Positions 1 to 7,062 of a DNA stretch of 7,550 nt are shown here, one piece after another. The stretch comes from Noviherbaspirillum sp. (GTDB lineage Bacteria; Pseudomonadota; Gammaproteobacteria; Burkholderiales; Burkholderiaceae): the NCBI GenBank assembly GCA_028292785.1, contig JAQGLQ010000065.1, positions 1-7,550 of the forward strand, given 5' to 3'. The notes under the pieces are model-generated. The model worked only from the letters and a program-made list of their open reading frames with translations, was not told where the DNA came from and made no database searches. How positions within the stretch are numbered: the stretch's first letter is position 1; every line of letters starts with the position of its first letter. The translations under genes and the position numbers were made by a program.

Positions 1-98
1 GGGAACTGCTGGTCGACAACGATACCTATGGCGGACGCGGCACGGCCAGCGCGCGCCTGCCGGGTGCGCTGGTCAACAGCTTCGCCTTCGTATTGTGA
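1..98 (+). CDS. 3' end of an unidentified protein gene (partial)
   Basis: An open frame enters from the left edge (first full codon at base 3) and ends at TGA 96-98. The visible 31 residues begin ELLVDNDTYGGRG and end GALVNSFAFVL. The segment has GC-rich third positions like the other genes here, and it ends just before a convergent gene, which supports its being real. The NSFAF near the end is faintly like the NSF(G/A)FGG close to the C terminus of beta-ketoacyl-ACP synthases, but the diagnostic GG and the following residues are absent, so I do not assign a function. The stop overlaps an ATG (TGATG, 96-100) that opens only a 19-codon frame ending at 157. Confidence 0.5.
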   Translation, partial: ELLVDNDTYGGRGTASARLPGALVNSFAFVL

Positions 99-106
99 TG
101 GCCCTG

Positions 107-127
107 TTGCCGCCATTGCGGCGGCGA
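107..127. terminator. GC-rich hairpin between convergent genes
   Basis: GCCGCC (109-114) and GGCGGC (120-125) form a perfect 6-bp stem with a 5-base loop, extendable by a G-T and a T-A pair. It sits between the stop at 98 and the stop of the opposing gene at 151, where a shared terminator would be expected. There is no run of T on either side, so intrinsic termination is only possible, not shown. Confidence 0.3.
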
Positions 128-150
128 TTCCTTGCCAATCCGAGCGCCCG

Positions 151-993
151 CTATTGATGCGTACAACCGTCCTTATCCGGTGTCGCATTTTGGCGCTTCA
201 TTCCGGGGTCCGGTCTGGATGCGACCACCCCGTCCGGCAATGCTTCGCATCCACTCGACATCCTTGGGACTTTCACGAAGTACATGCTCTTCGGATCCCA
301 GCGGTAAACCACATCCTTGTCGGCTCCACTTTTTTGTCCGGTTGAACCTTTCTTATCGAAGAACAGGTATTCAAGCTCGACCTGGCCCGTAGTGGTCTTG
401 ATGTAATCCGGCTCCGTCAGGTCCAGGGGAAGAACGGTTTCATGCTCCATCGCACCCGTATTCGGAGCATCGGCTTGCATCACGAGAACGGAGTACATGG
501 ATTGCAAGTCGACACTATCGACGCCATTCTCTCCCGTGGAATCAAACGCGAGAGACTGGGCATTATCGCTGGATGCGCAGCTGGACTCGCCCATGAGCGG
601 CTCGAGTTTTATAAGCAGATCGAGCATGAAGTCCGACACAGCCTGGTCTTTCAGTTTGGCATAGGCCGATTTGCCCACGCGCTTGGCGACAACCTCCTGA
701 AACAGAAAAGATACCGGTTCGATAGCATCCTTCCTTATCGCGCTACCTAGCACCTGCAGCCAATGGTGTTGTTCCAGCTCAGCCATGTTCGCAGTGTCTT
801 CGCATAAGCGCTTTAACGAAGGAAGATTGTCGGTCTCGATTGCGCGCAAAAACTCTGCGACCAATGGCGCGACGCGTTTTTCATGGTACATCTGAGAGAT
901 ATTCGATCGTTCCGATTTGACTGTATTGATCATATGGCGCTTCAAGATATTCCCGGGAAAATTAAGTGTGTTCAGCGGCGCTTCGCCAGCCAT
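151..993 (-). CDS. Orphan hypothetical protein (280 aa)
   Basis: I do not recognise this protein. The longest frame starts at ATG 991-993; a second ATG (Met21, 931-933) is an equally possible start, and neither has a clear Shine-Dalgarno sequence. Residues about 35-135 look like a run of amphipathic helices (for example FLRAIETDNLPSLKRLCED, then DFMLDLLIKLEPL), loosely recalling degenerate ankyrin-like or other helical repeats. Residues about 137-160 are a Ser/Asp/Gly-rich linker, and the C-terminal ~90 residues look beta-rich (VELEYLFFDKK, VVYRWDPKSMYFVKVP) with a polar basic tail. I see no signal peptide, membrane segment or enzyme motif. Its GC content is visibly lower than in ugpQ or alaS, which may mean it was acquired or is lineage-specific. 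It is convergent with the partial gene at the left edge and divergent from ugpQ. Overlapping plus-strand frames are shorter and less protein-like. Confidence 0.6.
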   Translation of the reverse strand: MAGEAPLNTLNFPGNILKRHMINTVKSERSNISQMYHEKRVAPLVAEFLRAIETDNLPSLKRLCEDTANMAELEQHHWLQVLGSAIRKDAIEPVSFLFQEVVAKRVGKSAYAKLKDQAVSDFMLDLLIKLEPLMGESSCASSDNAQSLAFDSTGENGVDSVDLQSMYSVLVMQADAPNTGAMEHETVLPLDLTEPDYIKTTTGQVELEYLFFDKKGSTGQKSGADKDVVYRWDPKSMYFVKVPRMSSGCEALPDGVVASRPDPGMKRQNATPDKDGCTHQ

Positions 994-1011
994 GAATTAG
1001 TGGCTTTTTTT
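988..1011 (+). terminator. Short stem followed by a T run (possible weak terminator)
   Basis: AGCCA (988-992) and TGGCT (1001-1005) pair across an 8-base loop and run directly into T1006-T1011 on the plus strand. This is the shape of an intrinsic terminator but the stem is only 5 bp and half A/T-flanked. It overlaps the upstream start codon of the minus-strand orphan gene. It could stop antisense transcripts before ugpQ, or the A-tract could act as an upstream element on the minus strand. The rest of 1012-1155 shows no convincing promoter. Confidence 0.2.
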
Positions 1012-1155
1012 GCAATTGTGTTCATGCGAAAGGGCGCATTGCGGCGTCGCGTCGTGCACTGCCTTTCTTCTCGCTTGAACGCACCTGCTAAAACACATCG
1101 AACGGCTTTGAGGCCCGAGTTGACTGCAGCGCAACCATGACGGAGCAGACTTTCA

Positions 1156-1926
1156 ATGTGGAAATTTCCGAGGATTCTTGCCCATCGCGGCGGCGGCTCG
1201 TTTGCTCCGGAAAATACGCTGGCCGCGATTCGATGCGGCATTGCTTATGGATATCGCGCCGTCGAGTTCGACACAATGCTTTCGGCTGACGATGTTCCAG
1301 TGCTCATGCATGACCCGTGCTTCGGGCGAACGGTGGGCGGTGCGGGAAAAGTGTGCGATGTGAGTGCGCGCGAACTGATGTCGATGAACGCGGGCGCATG
1401 GTTCGGACCGCAATATGCGGGTGAGCGAGTGCCGTCCCTGGAAGGAATCATTCTGTTTTGCCAGGGAAATTCCGTCTGGATGAATATCGAGATCAAGCCC
1501 GCCCGCGGTTTTGAAGAGCGTACCGGCGCGGTCGTGGCGCACACCGTACGCCGGATGTTCGGCATGGGACTCGAATCGGCGCCCCCGGACGGAGATCCGT
1601 CCCTGCCGCTGCTGTCGTCGTTTTCGGTTGAAGCGCTGATGGCCGCGAAATCGGCGGCGCCCGGTATCGCGCGCGCCTTGCTGGTCGATGCCGTGCCGCC
1701 CGACTGGAGAGAGCGGCTGGATGGACTCGATGCGGTGGCGCTGCATGTCAATCACAGGAAGCTGACCGCGGCCGGCACGCGCGCGGTCAGGCAGGCCGGT
1801 TACGGATTGTTCTGTTATACCGTCAACGTTCCGGCGCGCGCGCGGCAATTGCTGTCATGGGGAGTCGATGCATTCTGCACCGACCGCATCGATCTGATCG
1901 CTCCCGATTTCCCGTCGACCGGGTGA
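1156..1926 (+). CDS. ugpQ: Glycerophosphodiester phosphodiesterase, UgpQ type
   Basis: This protein is expected to hydrolyse glycerophosphodiesters (deacylated phospholipids) to sn-glycerol 3-phosphate and an alcohol. The 256 residues cover one GDPD TIM-barrel domain, close to the usual length for cytosolic UgpQ. The N-terminal signature HRGGGSFAPENT (10-21) holds catalytic His10 and Arg11. Metal ligands follow as EFD (Glu37, Asp39), and the second catalytic His is in MHD (His52). The strand NIEIKP supplies Glu112 and Lys114, and the C-terminal barrel strands carry CYTVN and GVDAFCTDRID. There is no signal peptide, so it should act in the cytoplasm. The start at 1156 is supported by CGGAG (1141-1145) ten bases upstream. 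No glycerol-3-phosphate transporter (ugpABCE) genes are adjacent here, so it is probably a housekeeping, stand-alone copy. It lies 81 bp upstream of alaS in the same direction, but alaS appears to have its own promoter. Confidence 0.93.
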   Translation: MWKFPRILAHRGGGSFAPENTLAAIRCGIAYGYRAVEFDTMLSADDVPVLMHDPCFGRTVGGAGKVCDVSARELMSMNAGAWFGPQYAGERVPSLEGIILFCQGNSVWMNIEIKPARGFEERTGAVVAHTVRRMFGMGLESAPPDGDPSLPLLSSFSVEALMAAKSAAPGIARALLVDAVPPDWRERLDGLDAVALHVNHRKLTAAGTRAVRQAGYGLFCYTVNVPARARQLLSWGVDAFCTDRIDLIAPDFPSTG

Positions 1927-1934
1927 GCACCCGG
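1919..1934 (+). terminator. Hairpin overlapping the ugpQ stop codon
   Basis: CCGGGT (1919-1924) and ACCCGG (1929-1934) form a perfect 6-bp stem with loop GAGC; the ugpQ TGA (1924-1926) lies within it. No T run follows, so it may be a weak or Rho-assisted terminator, or simply stabilise the 3' end of the message. Confidence 0.35.
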
Positions 1935-1939
1935 GGCAA

Positions 1940-1968
1940 GGGTTCGAGAGAGGGATATCACGTATAAT
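1940..1968 (+). promoter_or_regulatory. Probable sigma-70 promoter for alaS
   Basis: A perfect TATAAT lies at 1963-1968, about 40 bases before the alaS start. At the expected distance upstream there is only a poor -35 match (GGTTCG around 1941-1946, or TTCGAG at 1943-1948 with a short spacer). The -10 is convincing in this GC-rich background; the -35 is not. The transcript would start near 1975 and have a leader of roughly 30 bases, too short for a T-box or similar riboswitch. Confidence 0.55.
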
Positions 1969-2007
1969 CAATGGTTTGCAACGCCTCGACATCTTTAGCC
2001 AAAGAAC

Positions 2008-4617
2008 ATGAACTCGTCTGAAATCCGCGAAAAATTCCTGAAGTATTTCGAATCCAAGGGCCATGCCATCGTCCGCTCGTCCAGCCTCGTGCCGGGCAAC
2101 GACCCGACCTTGTTGTTCACCAACTCCGGCATGGTGCAGTTCAAGGACGTGTTCCTCGGCCAGGACAAGCGCAGCTACACGCGGGCGACCAGTTCCCAGC
2201 GCAGCGTGCGCGCCGGCGGCAAGCACAATGACCTCGAGAACGTCGGCTATACCGCACGCCACCATACGTTCTTCGAAATGCTCGGCAATTTCTCGTTCGG
2301 CGATTACTTCAAGCGCGACGCGATTCACTATGCCTGGGAATTGCTGACCAGCGTCTACGGGCTGCCGAAGGAAAAGCTGTGGGTGACGGTGTATCAGGAA
2401 GATGACGAGGCTTACGGCATTTGGCAAAACGAGATCGGCGTGCCGGTCGAACGCATCGTGCGCATCGGTGACAACAAGGGCGCGCGTTATGCGTCGGACA
2501 ACTTCTGGCAGATGGCCGATACCGGTCCATGCGGCCCGTGCTCCGAGATTTTCTATGACCACGGACCCGAGGTCTGGGGCGGCCCTCCGGGCAGTCCGGA
2601 GGAGGATGGGGACCGCTACATCGAAATCTGGAACCTTGTGTTCATGCAGTTCAACCGCGACGAACAGGGCGTGATGCACCCGCTGCCGCGCCCCTGCGTC
2701 GATACCGGCATGGGCCTCGAGCGTATCGCGGCCGTGCTGCAGCATGTGCATTCCAACTACGAGATCGACCTGTTCCAGCACCTGATCAAGGGGGCGGCGC
2801 GCGAGACAGGCTGCGCGGATCTGGCCAACAATTCCCTCAAGGTGATCGCCGACCACATCCGCGCCTGCTCCTTCCTGATCGTCGACGGCGTCATCCCGGG
2901 CAACGAAGGCCGGGGCTATGTGCTGCGCCGTATCATCCGGCGCGCGCTGCGCCACGGCTACAAGCTCAACCAGACCAAGCCCTTTTTCCACAAGCTGGTC
3001 AAGGACCTGGTCAAGGAAATGGGCGGCGCCTATCCGGAACTCACGGAAGCCGCTTCGCGCGTCGAACAGGTGCTGAGGCAGGAAGAGGAACGCTTCGGCG
3101 AAACGCTCGAAAACGGCATGAAGATCCTCGAAGCCGCACTCTCCAAAGAAAGCGGCAGGCTCGATGGCGAGACCGCGTTCACGCTATATGACACCTACGG
3201 CTTCCCGCTCGACCTGACCGCTGACATCTGCCGCGAGCGCAATGTGGAACTCGACGAGGCGGGCTTCAACGCCGCGATGGAACGCCAGAAGCAGCAGGCG
3301 CGCGCCGCCGGCAAGTTCAAAATGACCGCCGCGATCGAATACAGCGGCGACAAGACCAGTTTCGTCGGCTATGAACAGCTGGAGCAGCAAGGCAAGGTTG
3401 TCGCCCTGTATGTGGACGGCAGCACGGTGCGGAAAATCGAAGCCGGGCAGGAAGGGATCGTCGTGCTCGACACCACGCCGTTCTATGCCGAGTCCGGCGG
3501 TCAGGCGGGCGATTCCGGCGTGCTCGAATCGGCGAATGCCGCTTTCGACGTCAGCGACACGCAAAAGCTCCAGCCCGACGTGTTCGGCCACCACGGCAAG
3601 CTGGCCAGGGGCGTGATCGCGGTAGGCGATACGGTCATCGCGAAAGTGAATACGGCGATACGCGCGCAGGTCATGCGCAACCATTCGGCGACGCACCTGA
3701 TGCATGCGGCCTTGCGCAAGGTGCTCGGCAATCACGTGTCGCAGCGCGGCTCCCTGGTCGACGCGGAAAAGACGCGTTTCGACTTCAGCCACAATGCGCC
3801 CATGACGGCCGAGGAAATCCGCCGCGTCGAGGAAATCGTCAATCTCGAAATTCTCGCCAACGAGTCGACCCAGGCGCAGCACATGGCCTATGACGATGCG
3901 ATCAAATACGGCGCGATGGCGCTGTTCGGCGAAAAATACGGCGACCAGGTACGCGTGCTCGGTATCGGCTCGTCCAAGGAACTGTGCGGCGGCACCCACG
4001 TCGACCGCACCGGCGACATCGGCCTGTTCAAGATCATCTCGGAAGGCGGCGTGGCTGCCGGAATTCGCCGGGTCGAGGCGGTGACCGGCGAAGTGGCGCT
4101 GGTATTCGTGCAGGATCTCGCTGCCAGGGTGAATGAGGCCGCCTCCGCCTTGAAGGTCCAGCCGGAAGAACTCACCCAGCGCATCGGCCAGGTGCAGGAC
4201 CATGTGAAGTCGCTCGAGAAGGAACTCGCCGCGCTCAAGTCGAAGCTGGCTTCGAGCCAGGGCGACGAGCTGGTGTCGCAGGCGGCCGACATCAACGGCA
4301 TCAAGGTGCTGGCGGCGACCATGAATGGCGCCGATGTGGCGACGTTGCGCGAAACCATGGACAAGCTGAAGGACAAGCTGAAGACCGCGGCCATCGTGCT
4401 GGCGACCGTCAATGACGGCAAGGTCAGCCTGATCGCGGGTGTCACCAAGGATGCCGTGTCGAAAGTCAAGGCGGGGGAACTGGTCAATTTCGTCGCGCAG
4501 CAGGTCGGCGGCAAGGGTGGCGGACGTCCCGACATGGCGCAAGCCGGCGGCACCGATCCAGGCGGACTCGACAAGGCGCTGAACGGCGTGGCCGACTGGG
4601 TGCGGGAGCGCGCTTGA
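2008..4617 (+). CDS. alaS: Alanyl-tRNA synthetase
   Basis: AlaRS charges tRNA-Ala in the cytoplasm and clears mischarged Ser- and Gly-tRNA-Ala. At 869 residues it matches the full bacterial length (about 876 in E. coli). The class II catalytic core is intact: motif 1 region [17 protein letters not shown] (23-39), motif 2 with Arg68 and the [18 protein letters not shown] block (84-101), and motif 3 DTGMGLER (232-239). The tRNA-recognition region follows with its usual [10 protein letters not shown] stretch. The editing domain has both zinc/active-site motifs, HSATH (559-563) and CGGTH (660-664). A coiled segment of about residues 695-755 leads to the C-Ala domain with its Gly-rich [15 protein letters not shown] (834-848). 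The start at ATG 2008 gives the expected N terminus; the ribosome site is weak (AAAGAA, 2001-2006). Nothing is missing. The long open frames on its opposite strand are codon-bias shadows. Confidence 0.99.
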   Translation: MNSSEIREKFLKYFESKGHAIVRSSSLVPGNDPTLLFTNSGMVQFKDVFLGQDKRSYTRATSSQRSVRAGGKHNDLENVGYTARHHTFFEMLGNFSFGDYFKRDAIHYAWELLTSVYGLPKEKLWVTVYQEDDEAYGIWQNEIGVPVERIVRIGDNKGARYASDNFWQMADTGPCGPCSEIFYDHGPEVWGGPPGSPEEDGDRYIEIWNLVFMQFNRDEQGVMHPLPRPCVDTGMGLERIAAVLQHVHSNYEIDLFQHLIKGAARETGCADLANNSLKVIADHIRACSFLIVDGVIPGNEGRGYVLRRIIRRALRHGYKLNQTKPFFHKLVKDLVKEMGGAYPELTEAASRVEQVLRQEEERFGETLENGMKILEAALSKESGRLDGETAFTLYDTYGFPLDLTADICRERNVELDEAGFNAAMERQKQQARAAGKFKMTAAIEYSGDKTSFVGYEQLEQQGKVVALYVDGSTVRKIEAGQEGIVVLDTTPFYAESGGQAGDSGVLESANAAFDVSDTQKLQPDVFGHHGKLARGVIAVGDTVIAKVNTAIRAQVMRNHSATHLMHAALRKVLGNHVSQRGSLVDAEKTRFDFSHNAPMTAEEIRRVEEIVNLEILANESTQAQHMAYDDAIKYGAMALFGEKYGDQVRVLGIGSSKELCGGTHVDRTGDIGLFKIISEGGVAAGIRRVEAVTGEVALVFVQDLAARVNEAASALKVQPEELTQRIGQVQDHVKSLEKELAALKSKLASSQGDELVSQAADINGIKVLAATMNGADVATLRETMDKLKDKLKTAAIVLATVNDGKVSLIAGVTKDAVSKVKAGELVNFVAQQVGGKGGGRPDMAQAGGTDPGGLDKALNGVADWVRERA

Positions 4618-4625
4618 TCGATGGG

Positions 4626-4657
4626 GAGGCGGTTGTATCGTGCGATGCCGCCGCCTC
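4626..4657 (+). terminator. Stem-loop downstream of alaS
   Basis: GAGGCGG (4626-4632) pairs perfectly with CCGCCTC (4651-4657). The 18-base loop contains a further small dyad (ATCG/CGAT, 4637-4646). It begins nine bases after the alaS TGA. There is no T run after it, so it is a terminator candidate by position and stem strength only. Confidence 0.4.
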
Positions 4658-4711
4658 ACCTCTGCGCTAGCCCTGACCAGACATGGCAGTCGATACGCGA
4701 GATCGAATACG

Positions 4712-4758
4712 TTTCGCATAGCGAACAATTTCGCTTGCTGCGACGCATCAAGCGAAAT
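4712..4758. repeat. Nested TTCGC/GCGAA inverted repeats (operator-like or RNA hairpin)
   Basis: A perfect 10-bp inverted repeat, ATTTCGCTTG (4728-4737) and CAAGCGAAAT (4749-4758), encloses 11 bases that continue the symmetry as TGC-GAC-GCA after one mismatch. Just to its left is a second dyad with the same core, TTCGC (4713-4717), ATA, GCGAA (4721-4725). Four copies of the same half-site thus lie in 47 bp, ending ten bases before a possible -10 box of the tusA-like gene. The arrangement suggests a regulator-binding site or a structured transcript end of alaS; it has no T run. Confidence 0.45.
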
Positions 4759-4767
4759 GCTTTGGAG

Positions 4768-4773
4768 TAGAAT
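4768..4773 (+). promoter_or_regulatory. Possible -10 box for the tusA-like gene
   Basis: TAGAAT at 4768-4773 is a one-mismatch -10 box about 30-40 bases ahead of the gene. At 17 bp spacing the -35 position reads GCATCA, which is poor and lies inside the right half of the dyad described at 4712-4758, so an activator or repressor there could matter. Confidence 0.3.
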
Positions 4774-4802
4774 CGGCAGTCCGATCAATCCAGTCTCCCA
4801 TC

Positions 4803-5042
4803 ATGAGCATGATCATGGAATTTCATAAAGAGCTCGATGCGCGCGGCCTGAACTGCCCGTTGCCGATTTTGAAAGCCAAGAAGGCATTGGCTGAAATGGA
4901 GAGCGGTCAGGTGCTTCGGGTCATGGCTACCGATCCAGGCTCGGTGCGCGATTTCCAGGCTTTCGCAAAACAGACCGGCAACCAGTTGCTTTCCCATTCC
5001 GAAGACAATCGCGAATTCGTCTTCTTCATGCAGCGCAAATAA
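4803..5042 (+). CDS. TusA-family sulfur-carrier protein
   Basis: A small (79 aa) protein of the TusA/YedF/SirA fold. The diagnostic Cys-Pro-x-Pro is at 18-21 (CPLP) inside the N-terminal helix start LDARGLNCPLPILKAKKAL, and Cys18 would carry a persulfide. Family members relay sulfur to tRNA 2-thiouridine synthesis, molybdenum cofactor or other acceptors. No tusBCDE, mnmA or cysteine desulfurase gene is adjacent, so the acceptor is unknown, and the name tusA would be a guess. The start is uncertain: ATGs lie at 4803, 4809 and 4815. The last would give a 75-residue protein beginning MEFHKELDARG, the usual family length, with GAG (4805-4807) seven bases upstream, and I slightly favour it. The gene has its own flanking hairpins and possible promoter and is probably not cotranscribed with etfB 212 bp downstream. 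Confidence 0.92.
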   Translation: MSMIMEFHKELDARGLNCPLPILKAKKALAEMESGQVLRVMATDPGSVRDFQAFAKQTGNQLLSHSEDNREFVFFMQRK

Positions 5043-5048
5043 GCACCC

Positions 5049-5075
5049 AAGGCCGCAGCCTTCGCTGCGTTCCTT
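5049..5075 (+). terminator. Likely terminator after the tusA-like gene
   Basis: CGCAGC (5054-5059) and GCTGCG (5064-5069) form a 6-bp stem with a CTTC loop, and the flanking AAGG (5049-5052) and CCTT (5072-5075) extend it past a small internal loop. It starts seven bases after the TAA stop. The following T content is low, so efficiency is uncertain. Confidence 0.45.
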
Positions 5076-5146
5076 GCATCGCCTCCGCTGTTCGTCTGCC
5101 ATGCCGGATAACAGTATCTTTCCGTCAAAGAATATTCGACCCGACC

Positions 5147-5176
5147 GGCAGGCGAAACCTGCCCGGCAGGGCGCCC
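5147..5176. repeat. Cluster of overlapping GC palindromes upstream of etfB
   Basis: GGCAGG (5147-5152), CCTGCC (5158-5163) and a second GGCAGG (5165-5170) occur in a row, so the middle arm can pair with either neighbour (loops CGAAA or C). The right arm runs on into the perfect palindrome GGGCGCCC (5169-5176). The cluster ends about 25 bases before the etf -10 box, covering the area where a -35 region and activator site would lie. Function is inferred from position only. Confidence 0.35.
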
Positions 5177-5201
5177 ACCCGTGGCCTTTGCGCTTCTCTT
5201 C

Positions 5202-5207
5202 TATAAT
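5202..5207 (+). promoter_or_regulatory. Probable -10 box of the etfBA operon
   Basis: A perfect TATAAT lies 47 bases before the etfB start. The -35 position at normal spacing (about 5179-5184, CCGTGG) does not match consensus and there is no TG extension, so the promoter may need an activator. A leader of roughly 40 bases would follow. Confidence 0.5.
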
Positions 5208-5254
5208 CACGGTTTGATTTACGTTTACGTCAATATTTCCCCAAAGGCACATCC

Positions 5255-6007
5255 ATGAAAGTCTTGGTTCCAGTCAAACGTGTGGTCGACTACAACGTCA
5301 AGGTGCGCGTCAAATCTGACGGTTCCGGCGTCGATACCGCCAACGTCAAGATGTCGATGAATCCGTTTGATGAAATTGCAATGGAAGAGGCGACCCGCTT
5401 GAAGGAGGCCGGGAAGGTTTCCGAAGTCGTCGCTGTCTCGTGCGGCGTCACGCAATGCCAGGAAACCCTGCGCACCGCAATGGCCATCGGCGCCGACCGC
5501 GGCATCCTGGTCGAGACCGACGTGGAACTGCAACCATTGGCGGTCGCCAAGCTGATCAAGGCCCTCGCGGACAAGGAGCAACCGCAGCTCATCATCCTCG
5601 GCAAGCAAGCCATCGACGATGATGCGAACCAGACCGGGCAGATGATTGCCGCCTTGCTCGGATGGCCGCAAGCCACCTTCGCCTCGAAAGTCACCATCGA
5701 GGACGGCAAGGCGACCGTCATGCGCGAAGTTGACGGCGGTTTTGAAACCGTCGCGCTCACGCTGCCCGCCGTCATCACCACCGACCTGCGCCTGAACGAG
5801 CCGCGTTATGTCACGCTGCCGAACATCATGAAGGCCAAGAAAAAGACAATGGAAGTAATCAAGCCCGCCGACCTCGGCGTCGATGTGACGCCGCGCCTGA
5901 AGACGCTCAAGGTGTCGGAGCCGCCGAAGCGCACCGCCGGCATCATCGTCCCGGATGCCGCGACGCTGGTCGCCAAGCTCAGGAACGAAGCGAAAGTCAT
6001 TCAATAA
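5255..6007 (+). CDS. etfB: Electron transfer flavoprotein beta subunit
   Basis: EtfB pairs with EtfA to form the soluble ETF heterodimer, which accepts electrons from acyl-CoA and related dehydrogenases and passes them to membrane ETF:ubiquinone oxidoreductase. The 250 residues are the normal length of the canonical (mitochondrial-type, group I) beta subunit. It opens with [20 protein letters not shown] (1-20). The AMP-binding segment [15 protein letters not shown] is at 116-130. The family signature region [20 protein letters not shown] lies at 160-179. It leads into the partner-recognition loop [10 protein letters not shown] (188-197), whose Leu anchors dehydrogenases in human ETF. The start has AAGG seven bases upstream (5244-5247). 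etfA follows after 50 bp, with its own ribosome site, and the pair is very likely one operon. No bifurcating-type features are evident. Confidence 0.98.
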   Translation: MKVLVPVKRVVDYNVKVRVKSDGSGVDTANVKMSMNPFDEIAMEEATRLKEAGKVSEVVAVSCGVTQCQETLRTAMAIGADRGILVETDVELQPLAVAKLIKALADKEQPQLIILGKQAIDDDANQTGQMIAALLGWPQATFASKVTIEDGKATVMREVDGGFETVALTLPAVITTDLRLNEPRYVTLPNIMKAKKKTMEVIKPADLGVDVTPRLKTLKVSEPPKRTAGIIVPDAATLVAKLRNEAKVIQ

Positions 6008-6057
6008 TCATTCGCGGAACAGCGCCCTTCGCTATCCGGCCAACATAGGAATCAATC

Positions 6058-6987
6058 ATGGCTGCACTCGTCATTGCCGAACACGACAGCGCGTCGCTGA
6101 AAGGAAGCACGCTCAATACCGTTACCGCCGCGCTTCAATGCGGCGGCGATGTCCATATTCTCGTCGCGGGACACAATTGTGGGCCCGCCGCCGAAGCCGC
6201 ATCCAAAGTCGCGGGCGTATCGAAGGTGCTGGTCGCCGACGCCGCGCAATTCGCCGACGGCCTTGCCGAGAATGTCGCCGAGCAGGCGCTCGCGCTTGCC
6301 GGCGCTTACTCACATATCCTCGCACCCGCTACCGCGTTCGGTAAAAACATCCTGCCGCGCGTCGCCGCCAAGCTCGACGTTGCGCAGATTTCGGAAATCA
6401 CCAGGGTCGATGCGCCCGATACCTTCGAGCGTCCGATCTACGCCGGCAATGCGATCGCGACGGTGCAGTCGTCGGATCCGGTGAAAGTCATCACTGTGCG
6501 CACCACCGGCTTCGATGCCGCCGGCAGCGGTGGTTCCGCGGCCGTCGAGAACGTCGCGGCGGTTGCCGACTCCGGCAAGTCGGCGTTCGTCTCGCGCGAA
6601 CTGGCGAAGTCCGACCGCCCCGAACTGACAGGCGCGAAAGTAATCGTCTCCGGCGGCCGCGGCCTCGGCTCGGGCGACAATTTCAAGATCCTCGAGCCGC
6701 TTGCTGATCGCCTGGGCGCGGCCATGGGCGCATCGCGCGCCGCCGTCGATGCGGGCTTTGTGCCGAACGACTGGCAGGTCGGCCAGACCGGCAAGATCGT
6801 CGCGCCGCAACTGTATATCGCGGTCGGTATTTCCGGCGCGATCCAGCATCTGGCCGGCATGAAAGAATCGAAAACCATCGTCGCGATCAACAAAGACGCC
6901 GAAGCGCCGATCTTTTCAGTCGCCGATTACGGTATCGTGGGAGACCTGTTCGACATCGTTCCGCAACTGGTGAAGGAACTCGGCTGA
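6058..6987 (+). CDS. etfA: Electron transfer flavoprotein alpha subunit
   Basis: EtfA supplies the FAD-binding domain of ETF and forms the dimer with the etfB product. The 309 residues are the usual length. Domain I (about 1-190) has the Rossmann-like fold start [10 protein letters not shown]. Domain II starts near Val195. It carries [11 protein letters not shown] (195-205), the flavin-contacting [13 protein letters not shown] (241-253), and the family signature running from Leu252 through SGAIQH (259-264) to AIN (276-278). NKDAEAPIF (278-286) and the C-terminal [10 protein letters not shown] (289-298) follow. TAGGAA (6046-6051) provides a ribosome site ahead of ATG 6058, and the gene ends with tandem stops TGA TAA (6985-6990). 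Its last 115 codons (6640-6987) are repeated, inverted, as a diverged copy at 7063-7410. This copy is intact and is most likely the functional partner of etfB. Confidence 0.98.
   Translation: MAALVIAEHDSASLKGSTLNTVTAALQCGGDVHILVAGHNCGPAAEAASKVAGVSKVLVADAAQFADGLAENVAEQALALAGAYSHILAPATAFGKNILPRVAAKLDVAQISEITRVDAPDTFERPIYAGNAIATVQSSDPVKVITVRTTGFDAAGSGGSAAVENVAAVADSGKSAFVSRELAKSDRPELTGAKVIVSGGRGLGSGDNFKILEPLADRLGAAMGASRAAVDAGFVPNDWQVGQTGKIVAPQLYIAVGISGAIQHLAGMKESKTIVAINKDAEAPIFSVADYGIVGDLFDIVPQLVKELG
6640..6987 (+). repeat. Left arm of a 348-bp etfA inverted repeat
   Basis: This is the FAD-domain portion of etfA (codons 195-309 plus stop). It aligns without gaps to the reverse complement of 7063-7410. 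I count about 40 mismatches in 348 bases, nearly all at third codon positions, and only six residue changes (G206A, D207E, F234Y, E270D, A281P, D299E). Its segment 6734-6873 also matches the outer partial unit at 7411-7550, so that part occurs three times in the window. Confidence 0.9.
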
Positions 6988-6993
6988 TAAGGC

Positions 6994-7056
6994 ATTATCC
7001 CGAAGATGCGGGGCAGGACGGCGCATGCCTGTCTTGCCCAGTATCGTCGGGTTAAT
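6994..7056. terminator. Large symmetrical hairpin between convergent etfA genes
   Basis: GGGCAGGAC (7011-7019) pairs with GTCTTGCCC (7031-7039), with one G-T pair. GGC/GCC (7020-7022, 7027-7029) continues the stem to a GCAT loop with one bulged base. Further out, ATTA-T-CCCGA (6994-7003) matches TCGGG-T-TAAT (7047-7056) apart from one position. It fills almost the whole gap between the two converging stops and would work from both sides. T runs are short, so the evidence is stem strength and position. Confidence 0.6.
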
Positions 7057-7062
7057 CCGTGA

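Noticed and set aside
442..750. Plus-strand frame of 102 codons inside the orphan gene
   Set aside because: Shorter than the opposing 280-codon frame, lacks a ribosome site, and the opposing frame looks more like a folded protein.
1969..2007. Riboswitch or T-box leader for alaS
   Set aside because: The leader after the TATAAT box is only about 30 bases, with no room for a T-box or aptamer structure.
1855..2991. 378-codon open frame on the minus strand across the start of alaS and the end of ugpQ
   Set aside because: Antisense shadow of two well-supported genes, and it shows no recognisable protein motif.
3184..4788. 534-codon open frame on the minus strand opposite alaS
   Set aside because: It is antisense to a fully recognisable alaS. 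Its His/Arg/Asp/Val-rich composition is typical of a codon-bias shadow in GC-rich DNA, and it has no recognisable motif.
5225..6004. 259-codon minus-strand frame opposite etfB
   Set aside because: It mirrors etfB almost exactly and is explained by the third-position bias of that gene; no protein family features.
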